From CAYYYJ01 sp964476045 (lineage in GTDB: Archaea > Aenigmatarchaeota > Aenigmatarchaeia > QMZP01 > JACQNV01): 57,784 nucleotides of DNA. This document shows positions 8,016 through 16,525 of this stretch, piece by piece (position 1 is the stretch's first letter; every line of letters begins with the position of its first letter). Location of the stretch: contig CAYYYJ010000004.1 of the NCBI GenBank assembly GCA_964476045.1, positions 1 through 57,784 of the forward strand, written 5' to 3'. The notes below the pieces were generated by a model. The model was not told the origin of the DNA. It did no database searches and saw only the letters and a program-made list of their open reading frames with translations. The position numbers and the translations under genes are program-made.

Positions 8016-10424
8016 ATGGAAGAGGTTGAAAACCTGGCTGGTGTCGGAGAAAAAGTTGCTGAAAAATTAAGAGCAGCAGGTTACACAGACCTCATGGCTC
8101 TTGCAGCTGCTTCTGCTTCAGAACTTAATGACAAGTGCGCCCTAGGTGAAGAAACAGCAAACAAAATAATTAATGCAGCCAGAGGCAAACTAAAAATGGG
8201 TTTTGAACTTGCCACAGAAGTCCTGAAAAGAAGGGAATCTATAGGAAAAATTTCTACTTTATCTCTCAGTCTAAATAATTTGCTTGGCGGAGGAATAGAA
8301 ACCCAAGCAATCACAGAATGTTACGGCGCTTTTGGTTCAGGAAAATCCCAGCTAGCTCACCAACTCGCAGTGTCTGTCCAGTTACCAAAAGAACAAGGCG
8401 GTCTTGGAGGGAAAGCAATCTTTATTGACACAGAACAGACTTTCCGTCCTGAAAGAATCATAGATATGGCATCAGCTCTTGGTTTGGACCCAAAACAAGT
8501 CTTGGAGAATATTTTAGTGGCAAGGGCATACAACTCAGACCACCAAATCCTTCTCGCAGAAAAAGCAGAAGAGATAATAAAAACTCAGGGAGTAAAATTG
8601 CTCATAATAGATTCCCTCACAGCGAATTTCCGATCAGATTACACAGGGAGAGGCCAGCTTGCAGACAGACAGCAAACAATGAACAAGCATCTGCACAAAA
8701 TCCAGAGGCTAGCCGATGTGTATAATATAGCAATTTATGTGACTAATCAGGTAATGTCCAGGCCAGATATCCTGTTCGGAGACCCAACAGTCCCGATAGG
8801 GGGGCATGTACTTGGACACCAGTGCGTTGATCCTAACAGCCTTTTGCAGCTGAGCGATGGAACTATAATAGAGGCAAAAGATTCCCATAATCCGCTGGAA
8901 TTCAAAGGAATTGATTTTGGAAATTTAAAAGAAGACCAGTCAAGATGCAATGGGGTTTTCAGGGCAAAAAAAGACAAAATTATTGAAATAAACCACTCAC
9001 TGAGGGTGTCCCCTGAACATACAGTATTTAAGGCGAATGGTTTGGATATAGTGGAAGTTGAGGCAAAGTGCCTCAAAAAAGGCGATTATCTCGTTGTCCC
9101 AAGAAAGGTAACAGTCAAAGGAAAAGAAGTGGATCTTCCAGAAATAGATGTTGAAAGGGTGGTTACAATTTCTGCTGCTGGCGCCGAATTGATAAGAAAA
9201 AAGGCCAGAGAAAAAGGCATATCCCTAAAAAAGAGTTTTTCCGAATTTGTTGGCATAGAAGCAAGACAACTCAGGAGAGTATTGAACCAAAAAAATCCAA
9301 CCAGAATGGAAGTTATAGGCAAGCTCGGAAAATTTTTCGAAATAGACCTGAAAAACTTTATAACAGAAGTTGAGACAAATAAACACAAGAAAATAAAAAT
9401 GCCTGGCAAACTTACTGCTGAAATAAGCCAGATTTTGGGGTATTTTATAGGCGATGGCAGCTTATGCAAAAACTCAATTGAGATTAGAGATGCAAGAAAA
9501 GATGTTCTCATGGAATATAGCAGGTTATTTTCTGGCCAGTTCGGACTTGAGGGGTCACTCACAAAACTAAAAGGCAAAAATTGTTTTGACCTTACAATCA
9601 ACAACAAATATATCTCTTCTTTGCTCAGGGTTCTGGAGCAAGACTATATAAGGTTCATATCCCAGTCTTCTGAAAACTGTGTAAAGGGTTTTATCAGGGG
9701 AATTTTTGACGCTGAAGGCAGCATCACCGATAACAAACTTTGCCTCTCAAATAAGGACAAGAAACTTCTGGAGTTTGTAAAACTCCTGCTCCTAAGATTT
9801 GGGGTGCACGCCAAAGTAAATATCGGAGGCGATATATACAGATTAATGATAGTCAGGGATCTCCACAGATTTATAGACAATATAGGACTGACAGCAAAAG
9901 ACAAAATGGCTAAAGTGAGGCAGGTTTCTGCAAAGAGGGAGGTCATGCCAATAGAAAGGAGCCTTCTGGAGCCTATACTAAAAAAAGCTGGAATAAAGGC
10001 AAGGAAGGATTTAAAGTATTTCACCAGGGAATACCTTGAAAGGATCTCCTCTTCTAACGAGGAAATAAAAAGGTGTTTTGAAAAAATCCTTGGCTCTGAT
10101 ATAGCATTCGAAAAAATAACCAGCATGACAGTGAACAGCTACGAAGGCGAATTGGTAGATCTTTCAATACCAAGAATAGAAAATTTCATAGCCAATGGCT
10201 ATGTAATCCATAACAGCACATATAGAGTATACTTAAGGAAAAGCAAAGGCGAGAAAAGGATAGCGAGAATGATCGACTCCCCATCCCTCCCAGAAGGTGA
10301 AGCTATATTCAGGGTAGGTTTAGAAGGCGTGCGGGACGACGAAGAATTCCTCAAATCCATGGAAAAACCAGATGGAAAGAAAAAGGTTGCTGTTGCTATA
10401 GAAGAGGATGGGGAAGAAGATTAG
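8016..10424 (+). CDS. radA: RadA recombinase precursor containing an intein
   Basis: An 802-residue precursor: a 338-residue RadA once a 464-residue intein (residues 270-733) is removed. RadA is the archaeal RecA/Rad51 strand-exchange protein. The N-terminus has the helix-hairpin-helix (LAGVGEKVAEKLRAAGY, about 5-21). Walker A is GAFGSGKS near residue 110, Walker B KLLIIDSLTA near 203. The extein junction reads GGHVLGHQ / STYRVYLRK, inside the conserved C-terminal ATPase segment, a known RadA insertion site. The start lies at a gap edge, but the N-terminal domain looks nearly complete, so few residues can be missing. Confidence 0.96.
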   Translation: MEEVENLAGVGEKVAEKLRAAGYTDLMALAAASASELNDKCALGEETANKIINAARGKLKMGFELATEVLKRRESIGKISTLSLSLNNLLGGGIETQAITECYGAFGSGKSQLAHQLAVSVQLPKEQGGLGGKAIFIDTEQTFRPERIIDMASALGLDPKQVLENILVARAYNSDHQILLAEKAEEIIKTQGVKLLIIDSLTANFRSDYTGRGQLADRQQTMNKHLHKIQRLADVYNIAIYVTNQVMSRPDILFGDPTVPIGGHVLGHQCVDPNSLLQLSDGTIIEAKDSHNPLEFKGIDFGNLKEDQSRCNGVFRAKKDKIIEINHSLRVSPEHTVFKANGLDIVEVEAKCLKKGDYLVVPRKVTVKGKEVDLPEIDVERVVTISAAGAELIRKKAREKGISLKKSFSEFVGIEARQLRRVLNQKNPTRMEVIGKLGKFFEIDLKNFITEVETNKHKKIKMPGKLTAEISQILGYFIGDGSLCKNSIEIRDARKDVLMEYSRLFSGQFGLEGSLTKLKGKNCFDLTINNKYISSLLRVLEQDYIRFISQSSENCVKGFIRGIFDAEGSITDNKLCLSNKDKKLLEFVKLLLLRFGVHAKVNIGGDIYRLMIVRDLHRFIDNIGLTAKDKMAKVRQVSAKREVMPIERSLLEPILKKAGIKARKDLKYFTREYLERISSSNEEIKRCFEKILGSDIAFEKITSMTVNSYEGELVDLSIPRIENFIANGYVIHNSTYRVYLRKSKGEKRIARMIDSPSLPEGEAIFRVGLEGVRDDEEFLKSMEKPDGKKKVAVAIEEDGEED
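8823..10214 (+). mobile_element. RadA intein with LAGLIDADG homing endonuclease
   Basis: 464 codons in frame within radA. The first residue is Cys, the last two are His-Asn (VIHN), and Ser follows, so all splicing residues are present. The block B region reads SPEHTVF, with Ser where Thr is commoner. Two dodecapeptide motifs, LGYFIGDGS and RGIFDAEGS, each keep their acidic residue, so the endonuclease looks intact. About 100 residues between the splicing block and the first motif contain a helix-turn-helix-like segment (SLKKSFSEFVGIEARQLRRV). Both splicing and homing should be possible. Confidence 0.95.
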
Positions 10425-10472
10425 ATGTCTGGTTAGAAGGCATAAATAAGTCGAAAACAAAATTCAGTATCT

Positions 10473-11462
10473 ATGAATAGAAGAGATTTTTTGCGTTTTC
10501 TTGTTGCCACAGCAGGCACAGTATTGTCAAGAAAGGATTCTCTTGGAGAGGAAAGTGGAGACATAATTCTATCAGACCCTGAAATCCTCGGATTGTATGC
10601 AGAAATCTTAAACGGCCTTAAAGAAGGCAGCATAGAGTATCCAGGAAAGAGGGATTTTGAACCAATAGCTGAAATCCATGAGAGCCTCCTGAAATTTGAT
10701 AGAGGTTCTAGAGAGTGGAGGGACCTGAAAGAAAAAGCTGAGCAACAGGACGCAAATTTTCTCAGGCTAAAGGATACCCAAGAGGATAATCTGGACGGAA
10801 TAGCAGATAAGAAGAAATATATAGAGAGAAACAGGATACGATATCAGGATGTTGTAAAAGCTATTAATTCTAGTAAAATAGTTCTTTTTGGTGAAACACA
10901 CACCGTGGACGAACATCAGGAAATAGAATTACAGGTTCTGGAAGATATGGAAAAATCATTTCTTTCTTACGGATCAGAAGATTTTACTTTAGGGAATGCA
11001 GATGATATAAAAAGGGTTTTAAAAGGCGAACCTGCCGCCACCAAATCATTAGATTCAGGTGCAATCAAAAGGCTGAAAACTACACGTAAGCACAGGCTCC
11101 CTGTAATTATTACAGATCTGAGCACAGACCTTAAAGGAAAAATAGCTCCTGGATATGATAGATGGTCTGACCCAAAAAGGAATTATGTGAGGGCAAGGAT
11201 ATTTGCCAGGCAGATACAAAACGCTTTGAGGCATGGGTATAGAGTATTCAGCTCTTTTGGCGATTTGCATGTACAACAAAGCCAGATACCCAGTTATCTG
11301 AAAGATGGGCCAAAAGCATTGGTGATCACAACTTCAAACATGTCAGCTGAAGCCTACCGCGCTGCAATGGATGTTTCTGGTGGGAAGGGTATATTTTTCA
11401 GCAGAGGAGATCATATAGTGTATCTAACCAAGGGGTTGACAAGATTGGAAAGGTACAGGTAA
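10473..11462 (+). CDS. Tat-exported protein with a ChaN/haem-uptake-like segment
   Basis: 329 residues. The N-terminus MNRRDFLRFLVATAGTVL is a strong twin-arginine signal. The central part reads SKIVLFGETHTVDEHQEIE (about 134-152), like the start of ChaN/Tiki-type haem-uptake domains, which open with a [IL]LxGExHDxxxHH pattern. Later conserved-looking segments are VFSSFGDLHVQQSQIP (about 257-272) and KGIFFSRGDHIVYL. The second His of the ChaN motif is not exact, so the assignment is tentative. It follows radA with a 48-bp gap and may be co-transcribed. It is the second Tat substrate in the window. Confidence 0.55.
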   Translation: MNRRDFLRFLVATAGTVLSRKDSLGEESGDIILSDPEILGLYAEILNGLKEGSIEYPGKRDFEPIAEIHESLLKFDRGSREWRDLKEKAEQQDANFLRLKDTQEDNLDGIADKKKYIERNRIRYQDVVKAINSSKIVLFGETHTVDEHQEIELQVLEDMEKSFLSYGSEDFTLGNADDIKRVLKGEPAATKSLDSGAIKRLKTTRKHRLPVIITDLSTDLKGKIAPGYDRWSDPKRNYVRARIFARQIQNALRHGYRVFSSFGDLHVQQSQIPSYLKDGPKALVITTSNMSAEAYRAAMDVSGGKGIFFSRGDHIVYLTKGLTRLERYR

Positions 11463-11514
11463 GGATGCAAATCATATAATTCAATTTATTAGATCCCCGA
11501 ATACAATATAGTAT

Positions 11515-12114
11515 ATGCCTATAGCTGAATTTCTCACAGTTTTGGTCTCCCTCTTCGCTATAATAGACCCATTAGCAGCTGTCCCAGTTTTCATGACCCT
11601 TTTTGGAAAAGGGGATAAAAAAAAGTTAAAAAAAGCTTCTTTCCAGGCTTCTGCTGCTGTTTTCATCCTACTCCTCGTCTTCGCGTCTTTTGGGACTTTC
11701 ATCTTAAGCAGTCTGGGGATCTCTAACACAGCTTTCCTCATAGCAGGCGGAATACTCTTACTTATACTCTCCTTTGATTTTATCTTGGGAAATCTTCCCA
11801 GGTCAAGGACAATTGAAAAAGAGCCCTCTGATTTTATTGTCCCAATCGCAACCCCTCTTCTGGCCGGACCTGGCGCAATAACCTCATCTATCTACTTCAT
11901 GCAAACTTACGGGCCAACAATAACACTCCCGGCAATTTTAGTAGTCTCAGTAATTTGTTTTGCTTTCCTCTTCTTCAGTTTCGGAGTCTCCAGAATTCTC
12001 GGCAAAAACGGCCTAAAAGTATTCAGCCGAATAATGGGCATAATCACAGCTGCAATCGCAATCAGCCTGATAGAAAAAGCTTTGGTTATTTATGGGGTTA
12101 TAAGGGTTGTTTAA
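11515..12114 (+). CDS. MarC/UPF0056 family integral membrane protein
   Basis: 199 residues with six predicted membrane helices. The family pattern is clear: LTVLVSLFAIIDPLAAVPVFMTL at residues 6-28, PLLAGPGAI near 116-124 in the second half, and RIMGIITAAIAISLI at the C-terminus. MarC-family proteins have no settled transport function; the name comes from a disproved antibiotic-resistance link. The last 43 bp of the gene recur, 88% identical, at 13509-13551 beyond the next gene. Confidence 0.92.
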   Translation: MPIAEFLTVLVSLFAIIDPLAAVPVFMTLFGKGDKKKLKKASFQASAAVFILLLVFASFGTFILSSLGISNTAFLIAGGILLLILSFDFILGNLPRSRTIEKEPSDFIVPIATPLLAGPGAITSSIYFMQTYGPTITLPAILVVSVICFAFLFFSFGVSRILGKNGLKVFSRIMGIITAAIAISLIEKALVIYGVIRVV

Positions 12115-12115
12115 T
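12073..12115. repeat. Left copy of a 43-bp direct repeat (3' end of marC)
   Basis: These 43 bp encode the last residues of MarC (KALVIYGVIRVV and stop) and match 13509-13551 at 38 of 43 positions without gaps. The two copies bracket the ATPase gene at 12120-13289. Confidence 0.85.
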
Positions 12116-12119
12116 AGCC

Positions 12120-13289
12120 TTATTTGCTTAGCTCCTCTTTCATTCTGGCAATATCAGTGAATATAATTTCGCAACCGTTTATTTTGGTTTTGCCTTTTTC
12201 ACCCTTGTAAGCCACTACCAAAGCTTTTTCCGGCTTATAAGCGTTTATGAAAGAATGCATACTTTTCTCAATTTTTAAGTTTGAATTCAACTTGACCTCT
12301 ATTGGTATTATAGCATTGCCCTTCTCCACGATAAAGTCAATTTCTGCCTTCGATTTGGTTCTCCAGAATTTCGGGGAAAATCCAACCTTTGTAAGTTCTG
12401 TAAGAACATAATTTTCAAAAAGCTTTCCTTCAGGTTCAGATAAAAACAGCTTTGAAATTATATTCCTTAGCCCACAATCAATAAAATATATTTTTGGCTG
12501 TTTTGAAATCTCCTTAAGTTTATTGTTGTAAAAAGGCTGGACAAGCTTTATTATATAGCTTTTCTCCATAGCAGAAAGATATTTTTTTATTGTATGGAAA
12601 GAGAGCTTCAGGTCGCTTGAAATATCCGCATATGAAGCCATATTCCCTATACTGTTGGAAAGGTATTTTGCAAGCTGCTCCAGTGAACCTATATCGGTTA
12701 TTGAAAATGTCTTTGCAACGTCCTTCAGTAGCATGGTTTCGTACAGATCGCTTAATAATATTTTTTTTGTTTCAGGATCTTCAACAAAAGCTACTTTTGG
12801 ATAACCTCCGTAAGTCGTGTGTTCCCATATGATCCTGTGCAAAATTTCGTCAGTTGCAGCTTTCTGGTTTTTCGCTGCAAGAAATTCTGCGAGAGAAAAT
12901 GGATATAACTTGATCACAGAAACTCTCCCGACAAGGTAAGACAACACTTCTTCCCCGAGGATTATTTCAGAGGAAGAGGTCAGCCATATTTTCCTGCCTT
13001 TATCTGCCAGATATTTCAGTTTGCTTCCTGCACCCTTACAATATTGGACTTCATCCAGGACACAAACCTCATACCCCTCAATATATTGCTTCTCAAATTT
13101 TTTAATATCAGCTTCGAAAAGCGTTCTCGAGTCAGGGTCATCGAAAAATACATAAGATGCATTCAAGGATTTCGCCTGTTCTTTTAAAAAGGTTGTTTTC
13201 CCAGACTGCCTAGCCCCAACAACTGCTATTATATTATATAGGTTTTTCACCTTCTCAAAATGCGATTTGATGCCCCTTTCTATGTACAT
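12120..13289 (-). CDS. AAA_14/DUF4143 family ATPase
   Basis: 389 residues. Walker A is VVGARQSGKTTFL (about 23-35); Walker B is YEVCVLDEVQYCKG (about 73-86), followed by a sensor-like segment WLTSSSEIILGEE. The C-terminal DUF4143 region has a restriction-endonuclease-like patch: FWRTKSKAEIDFIVEKGNAIIPIEVK (key residues E, D, E and K near 305-330). These ATPases are common, patchily distributed and often horizontally acquired; their role is unknown. Here the gene sits between two copies of the marC 3' end, which supports insertion or replacement. Its promoter shares a 17-bp block with that of the toxin pair at 17.5 kb. Confidence 0.9.
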   Translation of the reverse strand: MYIERGIKSHFEKVKNLYNIIAVVGARQSGKTTFLKEQAKSLNASYVFFDDPDSRTLFEADIKKFEKQYIEGYEVCVLDEVQYCKGAGSKLKYLADKGRKIWLTSSSEIILGEEVLSYLVGRVSVIKLYPFSLAEFLAAKNQKAATDEILHRIIWEHTTYGGYPKVAFVEDPETKKILLSDLYETMLLKDVAKTFSITDIGSLEQLAKYLSNSIGNMASYADISSDLKLSFHTIKKYLSAMEKSYIIKLVQPFYNNKLKEISKQPKIYFIDCGLRNIISKLFLSEPEGKLFENYVLTELTKVGFSPKFWRTKSKAEIDFIVEKGNAIIPIEVKLNSNLKIEKSMHSFINAYKPEKALVVAYKGEKGKTKINGCEIIFTDIARMKEELSK

Positions 13290-13508
13290 ACAATTAATTG
13301 GACCCTCTCGTATATAAAGTTTACTAAAATTAAACTCTACTTTAACTTTAACCCTGCTAGAATTAAACTATAGCTTAGGAAAAGTAAGGTTATTCTTTGT
13401 TCTTACACGTATAATATAACTATCCCGCGGAACGTTAATTTTTGGTTTCATAGGTAATGTAATTTTTGCTTACATTGAGTGAGCAGATACGACAGCTCTT
13501 ATCGGGAA

Positions 13509-13551
13509 GAAAAAGTCCTGGTTATTTACGGTGTTATAAGGGTTGTTTAAT
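13509..13551. repeat. Right copy of the marC 3'-end repeat (gene remnant)
   Basis: Reading on the plus strand in the marC frame, this remnant encodes EKVLVIYGVIRVV and a stop, matching the MarC C-terminus with one visible substitution; other changes are mostly silent. Silent-biased divergence suggests that this was once the end of an expressed marC copy. It lies in the 257-bp interval 13290-13546, which holds no other gene, and overlaps by a few bases the 3' end of the convergent gene at 13547. Confidence 0.8.
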
Positions 13552-14416
13552 CACGTAACCCGCCTCTTTTGGCTCTGGTTATACTATGGAAAGCGTCTGC
13601 TATCTTGTTCAATTTAATAACTTTTCTGTCCGCAATAGCAAGATAAATTGCTGCTCCAGATAACCTGTTCCTTTCTTTACCTGAATAATTCCCTGGATCA
13701 TACACCTCGCCTTCAGGCCTGACTACAACTGAGTAGCCCTCGCCATTAAGGACAACGCGTTCATCGTGGCCGCTTGGGAAGTCCGGGTCTGTATCTTTTT
13801 GATGCGCGATTACATAAGATCTTTCATCAAAGCCGGCGGCATTCATAACCCTTTGCAAATAATCCTTCACAGCTTCACCTCTCCTTTGGTCAACTGCCCG
13901 CTCCACGTAGAAATCGTTGGAAGTAAACATATGGTCAAAACTGCCTAATGTAAAATTGGCTCCCCTGGCAATGCCAACGATCCTGCGCCCGTTTCTTTTT
14001 ATTAAAATCCCATTATCTGACAAAGCCCTTCTGTGCGCGCTCGAATCTCCAGTTTTTGTCCCGCCAACATTTTCTTTTAGGGGGTCATAGTCAGTTTCTC
14101 CAGTAAAAGTAGCATCGCTACTTCCAGTGTTCCCTTTTTTCACATCCTCTAAAAAGACAATCCGTGGGATCTCAATAGAGTCTGTGTAAGAAGGGTCTCC
14201 ATCTGGCCCTACATCTGCTGGCATTGTTCCGAAAAATGTATCTACAAGTTCAGCTAAAATAAGGCTTTTTTTCTCGTCTGGTGGAATATTGGTCTTCATT
14301 ATTCTGTCAAGCTGGCCATTGCTGATAACAAAGTTAAGCTTTCCGTAGCCTACAATTTCCCCAAGAAATCTCTCAACATCAGTTGCATAACCAGATCCCA
14401 TACAAATCAATCTCAA
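13547..14416 (-). CDS. Uncharacterised soluble protein
   Basis: 289 residues with no recognisable family, signal peptide or membrane segment. It opens MRLICMGSGYATDVERFLGE. The middle is rich in Asp, Gly, Ser and Thr (about residues 95-135), perhaps a linker between two globular parts. The C-terminal half contains RRIVGIARGANFTLGSFDHMF and SGHDERVVLNGEGYSVVVRPEG. The gene has good coding character over its full length and an AT-rich upstream region. I cannot assign a function. Confidence 0.6.
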   Translation of the reverse strand: MRLICMGSGYATDVERFLGEIVGYGKLNFVISNGQLDRIMKTNIPPDEKKSLILAELVDTFFGTMPADVGPDGDPSYTDSIEIPRIVFLEDVKKGNTGSSDATFTGETDYDPLKENVGGTKTGDSSAHRRALSDNGILIKRNGRRIVGIARGANFTLGSFDHMFTSNDFYVERAVDQRRGEAVKDYLQRVMNAAGFDERSYVIAHQKDTDPDFPSGHDERVVLNGEGYSVVVRPEGEVYDPGNYSGKERNRLSGAAIYLAIADRKVIKLNKIADAFHSITRAKRGGLRD

Positions 14417-14535
14417 TAATATGTCTGGTTAGCTTTTAAGCTTTTCTAATTTAGATATCTGGAGAAACTAAGTGTAAAAGTACTTTCCTGTAAAAAAGCA
14501 AAGATTTAAAAACCCTAGTTCTATAGCAATGTTAT

Positions 14536-14700
14536 ATGCCAGACCAAGAACCTGAAACAATCACAACCACAATAGAAATCGACAAGCAGTTATTTCTGAA
14601 GTTCAAAGCCCTTTGCGTAATTAAAGAGCTGAAGATTTCCGGGGAAATCGGGAAAATGATTATCAGATGGGTTGAAGAAACAGAAAAAGGCTCGAAGTAA
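14536..14700 (+). CDS. Small ribbon-helix-helix-like protein
   Basis: 54 residues, MPDQEPETITTTIEIDKQLF and onward. A beta-strand (TITTTIEID) is followed by two helices (KQLFLKFKALCVIKEL, then SGEIGKMIIRWVEE), the order found in ribbon-helix-helix (CopG/Arc-type) DNA-binding proteins. It ends 1 bp before the ATG of the bPH2 protein at 14702, so it is probably the first gene of that operon. TATA-like sequence (ATTTAAAAACC) lies near 14506-14516. It may regulate the operon; that is inference. Confidence 0.6.
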   Translation: MPDQEPETITTTIEIDKQLFLKFKALCVIKELKISGEIGKMIIRWVEETEKGSK

Positions 14701-14701
14701 T

Positions 14702-15310
14702 ATGAGAGAATTGGATAAAGTTCTAGATAAGAAAGAAAAAGTTTTGTGGGGAGGTAAGCCAAAATTCTGGCCTTTCTTTTTCAGCGCAGTGTCTATTTCT
14801 CTTTTCGGGTTAGTCTTCATGTTTTTCGGTTTATTTGCTTTTTTGGAAGCAATGAAAACAGGTGACGTTGGTCTTTTGCTTTTCCCCCATTTCTGGATAG
14901 GCTTGGCTTTTTTTATCGGAGCCCCCGCATACAAATTTTTTGTATACAGCAAAACCCATTACGCCATAACAGATAAGAGAGTAATTGTGCAAGGCGGTCT
15001 TATAGGAAGGGACTTCCAGCTAATAGATTTTGACCAGATAACAAATGCTGAAGTAAATGTTGGAGTTTTAGACAAGCTCTTCGGCTCAAGTTCAGGAAGC
15101 ATACTCTTATCTAGCGCAGGAACTTTAACTTATTCTCGAAATGGCCAGATCGCAAAACCATATACATTCAGTAATGTCCCAAACCCATACGAAGTCTTCA
15201 AGTTCTTCAAAAAAGTCTCGCACGACGTGAAAACAGACATTAATTACCCGAATAAGTTCAGGCCGAAGACAAATCCAGGGTATAAAACTAAGTACACAAC
15301 AGCAAAATAG
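14702..15310 (+). CDS. bPH2-domain (YdbS-like) membrane protein, single module
   Basis: 202 residues. I place the start at ATG 14702 (MRELDKVLDKKEKVLWGGKP); an in-frame upstream ATG at 14672 lies within the preceding gene. Two adjacent membrane helices (about 22-45 and 55-85) are followed by a bacterial-PH domain with the family motif THYAITDKRVIVQGGLIG and DFQLIDFDQITNAEV. The function of this family is unknown; related proteins are linked to membrane stress. It is followed after 6 bp by a protein made of two more copies of the same module. Confidence 0.85.
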   Translation: MRELDKVLDKKEKVLWGGKPKFWPFFFSAVSISLFGLVFMFFGLFAFLEAMKTGDVGLLLFPHFWIGLAFFIGAPAYKFFVYSKTHYAITDKRVIVQGGLIGRDFQLIDFDQITNAEVNVGVLDKLFGSSSGSILLSSAGTLTYSRNGQIAKPYTFSNVPNPYEVFKFFKKVSHDVKTDINYPNKFRPKTNPGYKTKYTTAK

Positions 15311-15316
15311 CTTTTT

Positions 15317-16525
15317 ATGCAAGAATTTGAAAAGATTTTAAATGAAAATGAAGAGATAATCTGGGAAAGCAGGCCGAAACTTTTGCCGTTTCTCTCCCCT
15401 TCATCGATCCGTGATATAGGGATGCTTGTCGTTGCATTTCTTGTAGCACCTCTTTTCATGATGTTAGGTTTGCTTATATTTTCACTTTTCCTATCGCTAT
15501 TGCTAAGTGTCCCAGACATCCTATTTATCTCCTACTTCGTTCCTGTCTTATCTTTGGTTGTCTACAAAATACTCCTCTGCAGAAAAACCAAGTATGCCAT
15601 TACAGACAAAAGGATCATAGTCCAGACAGGAATAATTGGCCGGGATTTTTCTTTCATTGATTTCGACCAGATAACCAATATTGAAGTTGATGTGAATATT
15701 TTTGACCTGCTTTTTAGCAAATCGAGCGGAACAATACTAGTATTTTCAGCTGGCAACATCAAAACCTATAGGGATGGTTCTGTGCCAGAGCCTTATAAAA
15801 TGCAGCACGTTCCCGACCCTTATTTAGTATTCAAAAAACTAAAGGGAGTGAGCCTCGACGTAAAAACAGACATAAAGTACCCGAATCTGATGCGAAAAGG
15901 CTTTGAGCTTCCAGTAAGTAATTATGGCAAACTTTCAAAAAGAAAAGGCATACTTTTAGAAAGCGTGCTTGATAGCAAAGAAAAAATCCTGTGGCAATCC
16001 AATCCTGTATTCCTCCCATTTATTTTCAATCTGGTTTTTACCCTAATTGCCTTATCTCCTATTTTCGCAACGATGGGTTTCATATTTCTAAAAAGCTGGA
16101 TAACCTCTTTCCAAGTTGTAGGGATTCTTATAATCCTTATTTTTCTCTATAAACTTCTTGTTTACAAAAGAACCCATTATGCAATAACTGACAGGAGAAT
16201 TATAATTGAGAAAGGCCTGATAGGGAAGGATTTCCAGTTAATAGATTTCGATAAGATAACAAACACAGATAGCATGATAGGCATTGCTGATAAAGTTTTC
16301 AAGAAAGGGACAGGAACCGTGACCATGTCCAGTGCAGCGACTCTAGTCTATCTAAAAAGCTCTGCAATAAACAAGCCCTATTCTTTCCAGAATATACGGA
16401 ATCACAATGAGATTGTGAAGTTCCTGAACAAAATATCAATGGAATTCAAAAAAGATATTAACTACCCAAAAAGTCTAAGGCCGGCTACAGGTAACTACAA
16501 GACTGGGTATGGGAATAAGTCATAA
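15317..16525 (+). CDS. Tandem bPH2-domain membrane protein, two modules
   Basis: 402 residues, two copies of the helix-helix-bPH2 module of the upstream gene. Module 1 has TKYAITDKRIIVQTGIIGRD (about 93-112) and DFDQITNIEV; module 2 has THYAITDRRIIIEKGLIGKD (about 287-306) and DFDKITNTDS. Each module starts with an acidic linker and a W-pair (EEIIWESRPK, EKILWQSNPV) and ends near a DVKTDIKYPN-type motif. The three modules in this operon clearly arose by duplication, so the pair of genes may form a six-helix complex. Confidence 0.87.
   Translation: MQEFEKILNENEEIIWESRPKLLPFLSPSSIRDIGMLVVAFLVAPLFMMLGLLIFSLFLSLLLSVPDILFISYFVPVLSLVVYKILLCRKTKYAITDKRIIVQTGIIGRDFSFIDFDQITNIEVDVNIFDLLFSKSSGTILVFSAGNIKTYRDGSVPEPYKMQHVPDPYLVFKKLKGVSLDVKTDIKYPNLMRKGFELPVSNYGKLSKRKGILLESVLDSKEKILWQSNPVFLPFIFNLVFTLIALSPIFATMGFIFLKSWITSFQVVGILIILIFLYKLLVYKRTHYAITDRRIIIEKGLIGKDFQLIDFDKITNTDSMIGIADKVFKKGTGTVTMSSAATLVYLKSSAINKPYSFQNIRNHNEIVKFLNKISMEFKKDINYPKSLRPATGNYKTGYGNKS

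Noticed and set aside
8747..10126. Long minus-strand frames opposite the RadA intein
   Set aside because: They mirror the codon structure of radA, lack start signals, and have the Ser/Leu/Phe-rich composition typical of antisense shadows.
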